A stretch of 9,440 nucleotides of DNA from Ilumatobacteraceae bacterium. Its GTDB lineage: Bacteria; Actinomycetota; Acidimicrobiia; Acidimicrobiales; Ilumatobacteraceae. The number at the start of each line of letters is the position of its first letter. Position 1 is the stretch's first letter. Below are positions 1 to 6,646 of the stretch, in pieces. The stretch covers positions 1 through 9,440 of the forward strand of contig JANQZQ010000013.1 of assembly GCA_030728545.1 (NCBI GenBank). Direction: 5' to 3'. Both the position numbers and the translations under genes were made by a program. The notes beneath the pieces were generated by a model. That model was not told the DNA's origin and did not search any database. It worked only from the letters and a program-made list of their open reading frames with translations.

Positions 1-2
1 TC

Positions 3-827
3 GACGACATTCTCATTGGTCTTAACGCTGGTGACGAGAAACAATTTCAAGCAGTACCCAACGGCAACGAAGACGAAGCTGATTTTTCATTGAAAGTCAC
101 CAAGGTGCAGGAACTGCAGTTGCCCGAGGCAACCGATGCATGGGTCGCAGACACCTTCGGTGAGTTTGACACTGTTGCCAAGTGGCGGGTCACGATTGCT
201 GACCGCATGAATGAGTCGCGCATCAATCAAGCACGCAACTCGGTGGTCGACCGCGTTACCGACGAATTGGCAAAGTTGGTCGATATCGATCTGCCCGAGC
301 CAATGGTCGAAGGCGACTTGCGCTCGCGAGTGCGCAACACGGTCGATACTTTCCAGCGGCAAGGCATCGCCATCGAACAATTTCTGCAGATCACCGGGCA
401 AACCGAGGAGCAGTTCATCGAGCAGTTGCGCGACCAGTCGCGCAAGGCTGTGCGAGTTGACTTGGCCTTGCGTGCTATCGCCACTGCCGAATCCTTCGTC
501 GCCGACGACGATGATGTCGATGTCGAACTCGAGCGAATCGCCGTGCGTGCCAACGTCAAAGCCAAGCGTGTGAAATCGCTTTATGAAAAAAATGATGCGA
601 TTGGCGACCTGAAGGCCCAGATTCGCAAATCCAAGGCACTCGAATGGCTAGTGCGACAGGTCACCTACGTGGACCCCGAGGGCCGCGCCATTGGCACCGA
701 GACGTTGCTTGATGCGGGCGTGGATATTGATGCAACGCTCGATACTGGTGCATCCGTGACTCTTGACGCTGAATCCAACACGAGCGAAGAGGCGACGAGT
801 ACGGTGAAAGATACCCCCGATGAATGA
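3..827 (+). CDS. tig: Trigger factor (ribosome-associated chaperone), C-terminal part; 5' end cut by the window
   Basis: Trigger factor binds the ribosome near the exit tunnel and shields emerging polypeptides in the cytoplasm. The frame is open from base 3, upstream of the TTG at 90. It begins with DDILIGLNAGDEKQF, which matches the end of the FKBP-type prolyl isomerase domain (the GLxxGxxKxF region). It then passes through FSLKVTKVQELQLPE, the usual junction to the C-terminal substrate-binding domain. The rest (from about base 120) is a charged, mainly helical region typical of that domain, ending in an acidic, Ser/Thr-rich tail (EEATSTVKDTPDE). The ribosome-binding N-domain and most of the isomerase domain lie upstream of the window. 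An acidic run (ADDDDVDVELE, near 500-535) sits between helices. The TGA stop overlaps the clpP start by 8 nt, which suggests translational coupling. The assignment is secure because clpP and clpX follow; there is no real start here, so the TTG at 90 should not be used as one. Confidence 0.93.
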   Translation, partial: DDILIGLNAGDEKQFQAVPNGNEDEADFSLKVTKVQELQLPEATDAWVADTFGEFDTVAKWRVTIADRMNESRINQARNSVVDRVTDELAKLVDIDLPEPMVEGDLRSRVRNTVDTFQRQGIAIEQFLQITGQTEEQFIEQLRDQSRKAVRVDLALRAIATAESFVADDDDVDVELERIAVRANVKAKRVKSLYEKNDAIGDLKAQIRKSKALEWLVRQVTYVDPEGRAIGTETLLDAGVDIDATLDTGASVTLDAESNTSEEATSTVKDTPDE

Positions 828-1461
828 GCGAGATATGAACTTTTCGAACTATTACGTTCCTAACGTCACCGAGACCACCAGCCGTGGTGAGCGGGTGTAT
901 GACCTCTACAGCCGGATGTTGAAAGACAACATCATTTTTCTTGGCACGCCAATCGACGACACGATCGCCAACTTGATTTGCGCGCAGCTCATCCACTTGG
1001 AGAGCGAAAACCCAGACAAAGACATCAACATCTACATCAACAGCCCCGGTGGCGACATCACCGCACTGTTTGCCATCTACGACACGATGCAGTTCATCAA
1101 AAACGACATCGCCACCATTTGCTTAGGCCAAGCAGCCTCGGCCGCAGCGGTCTTGTTGGCTGCCGGCACCAAGGGCAAGCGTCTCGCGTTGCCGCATGCT
1201 CGCATTTTGTTGCACCAGCCGTATGGCCAGGTGGGCTACGGGCAAGTCACCGATCTCGAAATCGCTGCCCGCGAAATTTTGCGGATGCGCGATCTGCTTG
1301 AAATTATTTTGTCTAGGCACACTGGCCAAAGCATCGAACGAGTGCATGCCGACACTGATCGCGACTTCGTGATGGAAGCGCAAGAGGCAAAGGAATACGG
1401 CATGATCGATGAAGTCATCTCCACGCGTCAATTGGCCGATCGCAGCGGACCGATTCGCTAA
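820..1461 (+). CDS. clpP: ATP-dependent Clp protease proteolytic subunit (ClpP2-like serine peptidase)
   Basis: ClpP forms double heptameric rings that degrade proteins threaded in by ClpX or another Clp ATPase. The product is 213 aa, close to family length. The serine-protease triad is intact: Ser107 in GQAASAAAVLLAAG, His132 in ARILLHQP and Asp182 in ADTDRD. The strand motif YINSPGGDITA (72-82) is also present. The GQAASAAAVLLAAG block and a one-residue-longer loop after the catalytic His resemble mycobacterial ClpP2 more than ClpP1 (from memory, not aligned). The ATG at 820 overlaps the tig stop and has a purine-rich GGTGAAAG at 803-810. An in-frame ATG at 835 (Met6) would give MNFSNYYVPNVTE and no overlap, and is a plausible alternative; short N-terminal propeptides are common in the family. 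clpX follows after 12 nt, so the two halves of ClpXP are probably co-expressed. Only one clpP is present here, whereas actinobacteria usually have a tandem pair. Confidence 0.96.
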   Translation: MNERDMNFSNYYVPNVTETTSRGERVYDLYSRMLKDNIIFLGTPIDDTIANLICAQLIHLESENPDKDINIYINSPGGDITALFAIYDTMQFIKNDIATICLGQAASAAAVLLAAGTKGKRLALPHARILLHQPYGQVGYGQVTDLEIAAREILRMRDLLEIILSRHTGQSIERVHADTDRDFVMEAQEAKEYGMIDEVISTRQLADRSGPIR

Positions 1462-1464
1462 ACC

Positions 1465-1470
1465 AGGTAG
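1465..1470 (+). promoter_or_regulatory. Ribosome binding site of clpX
   Basis: AGGTAG lies three bases before the ATG at 1474, in the 12-nt gap after the clpP stop. The AGG core gives a short but usable spacing of about 6 nt. It supports the annotated clpX start. Confidence 0.5.
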
Positions 1471-1473
1471 CTC

Positions 1474-2751
1474 ATGGCAAAGTTTGGTGACACCGCCGAA
1501 ATCGTGAAGTGCACATTCTGCAGCAAGTCGCAGAAGCAGGTAAAGAAACTCATCGCCGGCCCATCGGTCTATATCTGCAATGAATGCATCGATCTGTGCA
1601 ACGAAATCATCGATGACGAAGTTGCTGATGCAAAATCGCTCGGTCTCGACAATGTGCCGACACCTCGCGAGATTCGCACTTTCCTAGACGACTTCGTAGT
1701 TGGCCAAGATGCTGCCAAAAAGGTTCTGGCCGTAGCGGTGTTTAACCACTACCGGCGCGTGAAGTATTCGCAGGGCAAGAACCTGCGCCGCGAAGACGTC
1801 GAACTGCAAAAAAGCAACATCCTGCTGCTGGGCCCAACCGGGTGCGGCAAGACCCACATGGCGCAAACATTGGCGCGCATGTTGAACGTGCCATTTGCCA
1901 TCGCCGACGCCACCGCTCTTACCGAGGCGGGCTACGTCGGCGAAGACGTCGAAAACATCTTGCTCAAGTTGTTGCAGGCTGCAGATTTCGACGTGAAGCG
2001 CGCCGAGATGGGCATCATCTACATCGACGAAATTGACAAGGTGGCCCGCAAGAGCGAAAACCCATCAATCACCCGTGATGTTTCTGGTGAAGGTGTGCAA
2101 CAAGCGCTCCTCAAGATTTTGGAAGGCACCGTGGCCTCAGTGCCACCACAAGGTGGTCGAAAGCACCCACATCAAGAGTTCATTCAGATTGATACGACCA
2201 ATGTGCTCTTCATAGTCGGCGGGGCATTTGCTGGCCTCGACCAAATCATTGGTTCGCGGTTGGGCGACAAAGGTGTTGGGTTCCATGCCTCTGTTAAGAG
2301 CAAGAAGGATCGTGACCCGGGCGACCTGTTTGCCCAGGTGTTGCCCGAAGACCTGCTCAAGTTCGGCATGATTCCCGAATTCGTGGGTCGCTTGCCGATG
2401 GTGGGTGCAGTGCATTCGCTGAAAAAGGATGCGCTCGTGCAGATTCTTACCGAGCCCAAGAATGCGCTCGTCAAGCAGTACCAGAAGTTTTTTGAGTTTG
2501 AAGATGTCGAGCTCGTGTTGACACCTGATGCTTTGTCGGCAATCGCCGATGCGGCGCTCACGCGTGGCACTGGTGCCCGTGGGCTGCGGGCAATTTTAGA
2601 AAATGTTCTGCTCGACACCATGTACGACCTGCCGGGTCGCACCGATGTAGCAAAAGTGGTGATTGAAGCGAACTGTGTTACGGATCGGGCTGCGCCCACC
2701 ATCACCACGCGTTCGCCAAGGGTGAGCAAACCCAAGCGCGCTGCTTCTTAA
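1474..2751 (+). CDS. clpX: ATP-dependent Clp protease ATP-binding subunit ClpX
   Basis: ClpX is the AAA+ unfoldase that recognises substrates and translocates them into ClpP. The 425-aa product shows the whole domain order. The N-terminal zinc-binding domain has Cys13, Cys16, Cys35 and Cys38. Walker A is GPTGCGKT (120-127). The pore-1 loop is GYVG (153-156). Walker B is IIYIDE (181-186). An RKxxxxSITRDVSGEGVQQ-type segment with its arginines runs from about 192 to 210. The pore-2 region GGRKHPHQEF (227-236) follows. The ClpP-docking loop is VGF at 268-270, where IGF is the textbook form and LGF occurs in the mycobacterial protein as I recall it. The sensor-2 region GTGARGLRAILE is near the C terminus. 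A short basic tail (SPRVSKPKRAAS) ends the protein. The zinc domain distinguishes it from HslU and other AAA+ unfoldases. It follows clpP by 12 nt with an AGGTAG ribosome binding site, and folC starts 19 nt downstream. Confidence 0.98.
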   Translation: MAKFGDTAEIVKCTFCSKSQKQVKKLIAGPSVYICNECIDLCNEIIDDEVADAKSLGLDNVPTPREIRTFLDDFVVGQDAAKKVLAVAVFNHYRRVKYSQGKNLRREDVELQKSNILLLGPTGCGKTHMAQTLARMLNVPFAIADATALTEAGYVGEDVENILLKLLQAADFDVKRAEMGIIYIDEIDKVARKSENPSITRDVSGEGVQQALLKILEGTVASVPPQGGRKHPHQEFIQIDTTNVLFIVGGAFAGLDQIIGSRLGDKGVGFHASVKSKKDRDPGDLFAQVLPEDLLKFGMIPEFVGRLPMVGAVHSLKKDALVQILTEPKNALVKQYQKFFEFEDVELVLTPDALSAIADAALTRGTGARGLRAILENVLLDTMYDLPGRTDVAKVVIEANCVTDRAAPTITTRSPRVSKPKRAAS

Positions 2752-2770
2752 ACGCACTACCGTTCACGTC

Positions 2771-4075
2771 ATGACTGATACGGCAATCGAGCGCGCCACC
2801 GCATATCTCGACGCCCATTCGGTGTATGAAACAACTGGCCGAATTGAATCGCCGAGCACAGCCAACATTCAACGGTTGGTCAACTTGATGGGCGACCCGC
2901 ATGATGCGTATCGCACCATCCATGTGACGGGCACTAATGGCAAGGGCTCCACCAGCCAGATGATCACCAAGCTGCTTATGGCACACGGCCTGCGGGTCGG
3001 CACTTACACCAGCCCGCATCTAGAGCGAGTCAATGAACGAATGGCCATTGATGGCGAACCCATCAGCGACGACGAGTTGGCCGAGAATGTATTGGCGATT
3101 GCCGAACTCGAGCCACTAGTTGAAGCACGGTTGAGTTACTTCGAAATCATTACTGCCGTGGCCTTCCGGTGGTTTGCCAACAGTGCGATCGACGTTGGAG
3201 TCATTGAGGTGGGTTTGCTTGGTCGCTGGGATGCCACCAACGTGGTGAAAAGCGATGTGGCAGTGCTCACCAATGTGTCGCTGGATCACACCGAGTTTGC
3301 CGGGCCAACACACGCACATATTGCCGGGGAAAAAGTTGGCATCGTCAAAGCCGACAGTGTGTTCGTGCAGGGCGAGATTCGTGACGATGTCGAAGACATC
3401 TGTGCCGAAGTTGTTTGCGCGCGGCGAGTAGTGCGCGGCAATCACTTCGAGGTGATGGCAAATGAATTGGCCGTCGGTGGGCGGCTGATTGCCGTGCGCA
3501 CCATGCGTGCGCGCTATGAAGATATCTTTGTGCCGCTACACGGCAACCACCAGGGTGATAACGCATCTGTTGCAATCGCAGCAGTTGAAGAGTTCTTCGA
3601 CAGCGCAATTACCCGCGACATTCTTGAAGAGGGTTTTGCAACCGTTGAGATGCCTGGCAGGTTCGAGATTCTGGGTCGTCAACCACTCGTAGTTGTCGAC
3701 GGGGCGCACAATGTTGGCGGGGCAGAGGTGTGCTCGGAAGTGTTTTTTAACGACTTTCAAATTGAAGGTAGGCGCTTGCTGGTTGTCGGCATGTTGAAGA
3801 GTCGCGATGCACGCGAACTGCTTGGGGCTTTACGCGCGGATGAGTTTGATGAGGTGGTGTGTTGTACTGCGCCGACCCCACGCGGCACCCCTGCGAGTGA
3901 GGTCGCAGCTGCTGCCCGCGCCGTCGGATGTGAAGAAGTGAAAGTCGTAGAACAACTCGACGGCGCATTGGCGTATGCGTATCGCCAGATGCGAGCCGAG
4001 GATGCGTTGCTGGTTGCCGGGTCGCTTTATGTGGTGGGTGCTGCGCGACCTGTGCTCCGTCAGTTGATGCCGTAG
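2771..4075 (+). CDS. folC: Folylpolyglutamate synthase / dihydrofolate synthase
   Basis: FolC adds glutamate to folates using ATP, retaining them in the cell; bacterial forms are often bifunctional and also make dihydrofolate from dihydropteroate. The 434-aa product is of Mur-ligase type. Its P-loop is VTGTNGKGSTS (G54-S60 core), followed by TYTSPHLERVNER for the folate-binding loop. EVGLLGRWDATN and VSLDHTEF supply the Mg2+/ATP site, GEKVGIVK includes the conserved lysine region, and LHGNHQGDNASVAIAA leads into the C-terminal domain. There VVDGAHNVGGAE is the FPGS-type DGAHN motif. Two positions differ from the usual consensus: GLLGR for GLGGR, and AHNV for AHNP. Whether it also has dihydrofolate synthase activity cannot be told from motifs alone. 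The ATG at 2771 has no good Shine-Dalgarno in the 19-nt gap after clpX, so it may be coupled to clpX translation. In Streptomyces valS precedes folC; it is absent here. Confidence 0.95.
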   Translation: MTDTAIERATAYLDAHSVYETTGRIESPSTANIQRLVNLMGDPHDAYRTIHVTGTNGKGSTSQMITKLLMAHGLRVGTYTSPHLERVNERMAIDGEPISDDELAENVLAIAELEPLVEARLSYFEIITAVAFRWFANSAIDVGVIEVGLLGRWDATNVVKSDVAVLTNVSLDHTEFAGPTHAHIAGEKVGIVKADSVFVQGEIRDDVEDICAEVVCARRVVRGNHFEVMANELAVGGRLIAVRTMRARYEDIFVPLHGNHQGDNASVAIAAVEEFFDSAITRDILEEGFATVEMPGRFEILGRQPLVVVDGAHNVGGAEVCSEVFFNDFQIEGRRLLVVGMLKSRDARELLGALRADEFDEVVCCTAPTPRGTPASEVAAAARAVGCEEVKVVEQLDGALAYAYRQMRAEDALLVAGSLYVVGAARPVLRQLMP

Positions 4076-4078
4076 GGG
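4074..4078 (+). promoter_or_regulatory. Probable ribosome binding site of ndk, overlapping the folC stop
   Basis: AGGGG overlaps the TAG stop of folC and precedes the GTG at 4091 by 12 nt, which is a long spacing. It is the only purine-rich Shine-Dalgarno-like run in the short gap and supports the GTG start. Coupling of folC and ndk translation is likely. Confidence 0.4.
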
Positions 4079-4090
4079 TAGCCTTACGGC

Positions 4091-4516
4091 GTGACAAACC
4101 CCGCGAACAGCAAACGAACCCTTGTACTTTTGAAACCCGACGCCGTTGAACGGGGCTTGGTAGGTGAGATTGTGTCGCGATTCGAGCGTCGCGGCCTAAC
4201 GATTGATGCGATGCAGTTGCGCACGCTCGACAAAGCCACCCTGGCCACCCACTATGCCGAACACCAGGGCAAACCGTTTTATGCCGACCTTGTTGAATTC
4301 ATGTCACGCGGCCCAGTGGTGGCGATGGTGGTGGCAGGCCCTGATGACACGTGGGAGATTTTGCGGTCGATGATGGGTGCTACCAACCCGCGGGCTGCGG
4401 CACCCGGCACCATTCGTGGTGACTTAGGCACGATCTTCACCGAGAATCTCATCCACGGAAGCGATTCGGCAGAATCTGCCGCAAGGGAAATCCAAATTTT
4501 CTTCCCAGGTCTCTAA
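4091..4516 (+). CDS. ndk: Nucleoside diphosphate kinase
   Basis: Ndk balances nucleoside triphosphate pools by passing phosphate from ATP to other NDPs through a phospho-histidine. The 141-aa product has the family length and all key parts: TLVLLKPDAVERGLVGEI (10-27) with the conserved Lys15, the Kpn-loop region SRGPVVAMV (72-80), GATNPRAAAPGTIRGD (96-111), and the active-site block FTENLIHGSDSAESA with catalytic His122. The C terminus IQIFFP matches the usual end. The start is GTG at 4091, which gives a short N-terminal extension (MTNPANSK) before the first strand; no better start lies downstream. It sits 15 nt after folC, and its TAA stop is embedded in the ribosome binding site of mreB. 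The folC-ndk-mreB order agrees with the arrangement I recall from Streptomyces. Confidence 0.97.
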   Translation: MTNPANSKRTLVLLKPDAVERGLVGEIVSRFERRGLTIDAMQLRTLDKATLATHYAEHQGKPFYADLVEFMSRGPVVAMVVAGPDDTWEILRSMMGATNPRAAAPGTIRGDLGTIFTENLIHGSDSAESAAREIQIFFPGL

Positions 4517-4518
4517 GG
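4514..4518 (+). promoter_or_regulatory. Ribosome binding site of mreB, overlapping the ndk stop
   Basis: TAAGG contains the ndk stop codon and lies 7 nt before the GTG at 4526. The position decides the mreB start and implies that ribosomes finishing ndk can start mreB. Confidence 0.55.
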
Positions 4519-4525
4519 CACCACA

Positions 4526-5560
4526 GTGGCTGGCACCAACCCAATCTCGCTCACGCGCGACATTGCCATCGATCTGGGCACGGCCAACACGCTTATCTAC
4601 ATCAAAGGTGAAGGCATCGTGCTCGATGAACCGAGCACCGTAGCCCTAGACACCACCACTGGCCAAGTGGTTGCCGTTGGCCATGACGCAAAGCGGATGT
4701 GGGGGCGGGCTCCGCGCAACATTCGAGTGGTGCGGCCACTCAAAGATGGTGTGATTGCCGATTTTGACTTGTGCGAACAAATGTTGCGCGAGTTCATTCG
4801 TCGGGTGCACACCAGCCGGTTCAGCAAACCGCGCATGATTGTGTGCGTGCCATCAGAAATCACCGGTGTCGAGCGTCGCGCGGTGCAAGACGCTGCAGAA
4901 TTCGCAGGGGCGCGACGCCCGGTGTATGTGATTGAAGAGCCCATGGCTGCTGCGATTGGGGCAGGCCTGCCGGTCAGCGAACCAAGCGCCAATCTCATCG
5001 TCGACATAGGCGGCGGAACCACGGAGGTGGCGGTCATTTCGCTAGGCGGCATCGTTACTGCGAGTTCCTGCCGTGTCGCGGGTGACGAAATCAACGATGC
5101 GATTGTGGCAATGTTCAAAAAAGAATTCAACCTTGACATCGGCGACAATACGGCCGAAGAAGTGAAAATTCAGTTGGGTTCAGCCTGGCCGTTGGAAGAA
5201 GAACTCACAGCAGATGTGGGGGGTCGAGATATTGCTTCGGGGCTGCCGCGCACCCAAGAAGTCACCACGGTGGAGATACGGGCTGCGATTGATGTTCCGG
5301 TAACTGCAATTATCGACGTGGTCAAGAGCACGCTCGAGCGAACGCCGCCCGAACTTGCGGCCGACGTAATCAGTAGCGGCATCACGTTGTCTGGGGGTGG
5401 GGCGCTGCTCACTGGGCTCACCGAGCGCATCATGCACGAAACTGGAATCAACGTCCTGGTGGCACCCGACCCGTTGTTGTCGGTGGTGTTGGGTGGTGGG
5501 CTGACGCTGGAGAACCTGGACGCGATGAAGGGTCTTACGGCGCAATCGGACGACGAGTAA
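4526..5560 (+). CDS. mreB: Rod shape-determining protein MreB (bacterial actin)
   Basis: MreB polymerises with ATP on the inner face of the membrane and guides the elongation machinery around the cell. The 344-aa product has the usual length. Its actin-fold motifs are all visible: phosphate-1 DLGTANTL (16-23), RPLKDGVIADF (70-80), the VPSEITGVERRAVQDAA segment (108-124), EEPMAAAIGAGLPV (137-150), phosphate-2 DIGGGTTEVA (160-169) and the adenosine motif LSGGGALL (288-295). The protein ends with a short acidic tail (QSDDE). The GTG at 4526 is supported by TAAGG 7 nt upstream and places the first strand (RDIAIDLGT) at the usual distance from the N terminus. It heads the mreBCD-mrdA-rodA block. 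Many non-filamentous actinobacteria lack mreB and grow from the poles, so an intact copy with its full operon suggests lateral-wall elongation or a sporulation/shape role as in Streptomyces; which applies here is inference. Confidence 0.98.
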   Translation: MAGTNPISLTRDIAIDLGTANTLIYIKGEGIVLDEPSTVALDTTTGQVVAVGHDAKRMWGRAPRNIRVVRPLKDGVIADFDLCEQMLREFIRRVHTSRFSKPRMIVCVPSEITGVERRAVQDAAEFAGARRPVYVIEEPMAAAIGAGLPVSEPSANLIVDIGGGTTEVAVISLGGIVTASSCRVAGDEINDAIVAMFKKEFNLDIGDNTAEEVKIQLGSAWPLEEELTADVGGRDIASGLPRTQEVTTVEIRAAIDVPVTAIIDVVKSTLERTPPELAADVISSGITLSGGGALLTGLTERIMHETGINVLVAPDPLLSVVLGGGLTLENLDAMKGLTAQSDDE

Positions 5561-5578
5561 CACGGCGGTCATTCGAGC

Positions 5579-6643
5579 GTGGCTCAAAACAAAACCAGTC
5601 TCCGGCGCGCAATCGTGCTGCTGGCGTTGGCATCGGTGTTTTTTATCACGCTTGATCTCAGCGACTCGTCATCTACGTCGCAGATTAGGCGGGTGTTTAG
5701 CACCGTGTTTTCACCGATTGAAAACGTCTCACGGGTAGTCACCCGCCCCTTGGGTGGTGCGTGGAACGCATTTCGTGAATACGACGATGTGGTCGCTGAA
5801 AACAATCGTCTGCAAGAGCAAGTGGCGCTGCAGGAAGGTGCAGCAGTTGCCGCAGCAGCCTCGGTGCGCTTGTCACAAGAGCTCTTGGCCCTCAACGGGT
5901 TGCCAACGTTGGCGGGCATCAACTCGGTAACGGCACAAGTTATTGGTGAGACCCCGACCAACTTTTCTCAGACGGTAGAAATCAACCAGGGTTCCAACTC
6001 GGGGGTGAAGGTGGGCATGCCGGTGCTCAATGCGGCGGGGCTCATCGGCAAAGTGACCGAAGTGTTCGCTGATCGATCGCTCGTCATGCTGGTTTCTGAC
6101 CCGGACTATGCGTTGTCGGTGAAGGTGGTAACCATGTCGAGTCGCACGCCGATTACGCTGCCTCCGCTCGAAACCCAAGACGCACCAAGCGTTGACTCGG
6201 TGCTTGACACTGCAGACACCACGACTTCTACGTCAACCACAACCACGACTACCACGATTCTGGGGTTCACTCCGTCGGCCACCACAGTGCCGGCCGAGGT
6301 GGTGGCAGGTGGAGGATCGAACATTACGGTTCCGTTGGCCAGCCAGTTGGCGGTGCGCGAAACAGGCATTCTTGAAGGGCGCGGGCCAGGAGTGCGCCCC
6401 ATCGTGCGATTCTTGGACGCATCAACCCGGGCTTCGGCAATCGAAGTGGGTGCACCCATTGTGTCGTCGGGAGGCTCACGCAGCCTGGCGCCACCCGACG
6501 TGGTGATTGGCGTCGTGTCGCGAGTGGTAGAGCGACTGGGCACGGCAGGGCCGATTCTGGAGATTGATCTTGTAGCTGATCTTTCTAACTTGTCGTTCTT
6601 GCGGGTGCTGTTGTACCAGCCAATTACTGAATCAGGCCGGTGA
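5579..6643 (+). CDS. mreC: Rod shape-determining protein MreC
   Basis: MreC is a membrane-anchored, extracytoplasmic scaffold that binds and activates PBP2 in the elongasome. The 354-aa product has a short positively charged N terminus (KTSLRR), one membrane segment at about 11-25 (AIVLLALASVFFITL) and a family-typical FSPIENVSRVVTRPL stretch (44-58). A coiled coil follows at about 68-105 (EYDDVVAENNRLQEQV), then the beta-rich MreC domain with VIGETPTNFSQTVEINQGSN, GMPVLNAAGLIGKV and DRSLVMLVSDPDYALSVKV. The domain is interrupted at about residues 195-245 by a low-complexity insert with 13 consecutive Thr/Ser codons (214-226). It then resumes with GILEGRGPGVRPIVRFLD, VSSGGSRSLAPPDVVIGVV and a normal C terminus (LSNLSFLRVLLYQP). 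The GTG at 5579 has no clear Shine-Dalgarno in the 18-nt gap after mreB; it is chosen because it gives a complete signal-anchor. mreD follows after 3 nt. Confidence 0.96.
   Translation: MAQNKTSLRRAIVLLALASVFFITLDLSDSSSTSQIRRVFSTVFSPIENVSRVVTRPLGGAWNAFREYDDVVAENNRLQEQVALQEGAAVAAAASVRLSQELLALNGLPTLAGINSVTAQVIGETPTNFSQTVEINQGSNSGVKVGMPVLNAAGLIGKVTEVFADRSLVMLVSDPDYALSVKVVTMSSRTPITLPPLETQDAPSVDSVLDTADTTTSTSTTTTTTTILGFTPSATTVPAEVVAGGGSNITVPLASQLAVRETGILEGRGPGVRPIVRFLDASTRASAIEVGAPIVSSGGSRSLAPPDVVIGVVSRVVERLGTAGPILEIDLVADLSNLSFLRVLLYQPITESGR
6218..6256 (+). repeat. ACN trinucleotide low-complexity tract in mreC encoding poly-Thr/Ser
   Basis: Thirteen codons, eleven ACN and two serine codons (TCT, TCA), encode TTTSTSTTTTTTT inside mreC. 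The third base varies among C, G, T and A, so this is not a pure slippage repeat at the DNA level. The amino-acid composition seems to be kept rather than the exact bases. The flanks (about 6160-6215 and 6260-6320) are also rich in Ser, Thr, Pro and Ala codons. Confidence 0.85.
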
Positions 6644-6646
6644 CCA

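Noticed and set aside
90..92. TTG as the start of the first gene
   Set aside because: The frame is open back to base 3 and the upstream residues match the end of the trigger factor isomerase domain, so the gene is simply cut by the window edge.
2184..2735. 183-codon minus-strand frame opposite clpX
   Set aside because: Low-information Ser/Thr/Arg-rich shadow of clpX, with no family resemblance and no ribosome binding site noted.
2752..2770. Possible promoter or terminator between clpX and folC
   Set aside because: Only 19 bases, with no hairpin, T-run or convincing -10 element.
4597..5148. 183-codon minus-strand frame opposite mreB
   Set aside because: Shadow frame of the strongly conserved mreB; composition is Ser/Arg/Thr-rich and resembles no known protein.
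6218..6256. CRISPR-like or tandem repeat in mreC
   Set aside because: The units are single ACN codons inside an intact reading frame with varying third bases; it is coding low complexity, not an array.
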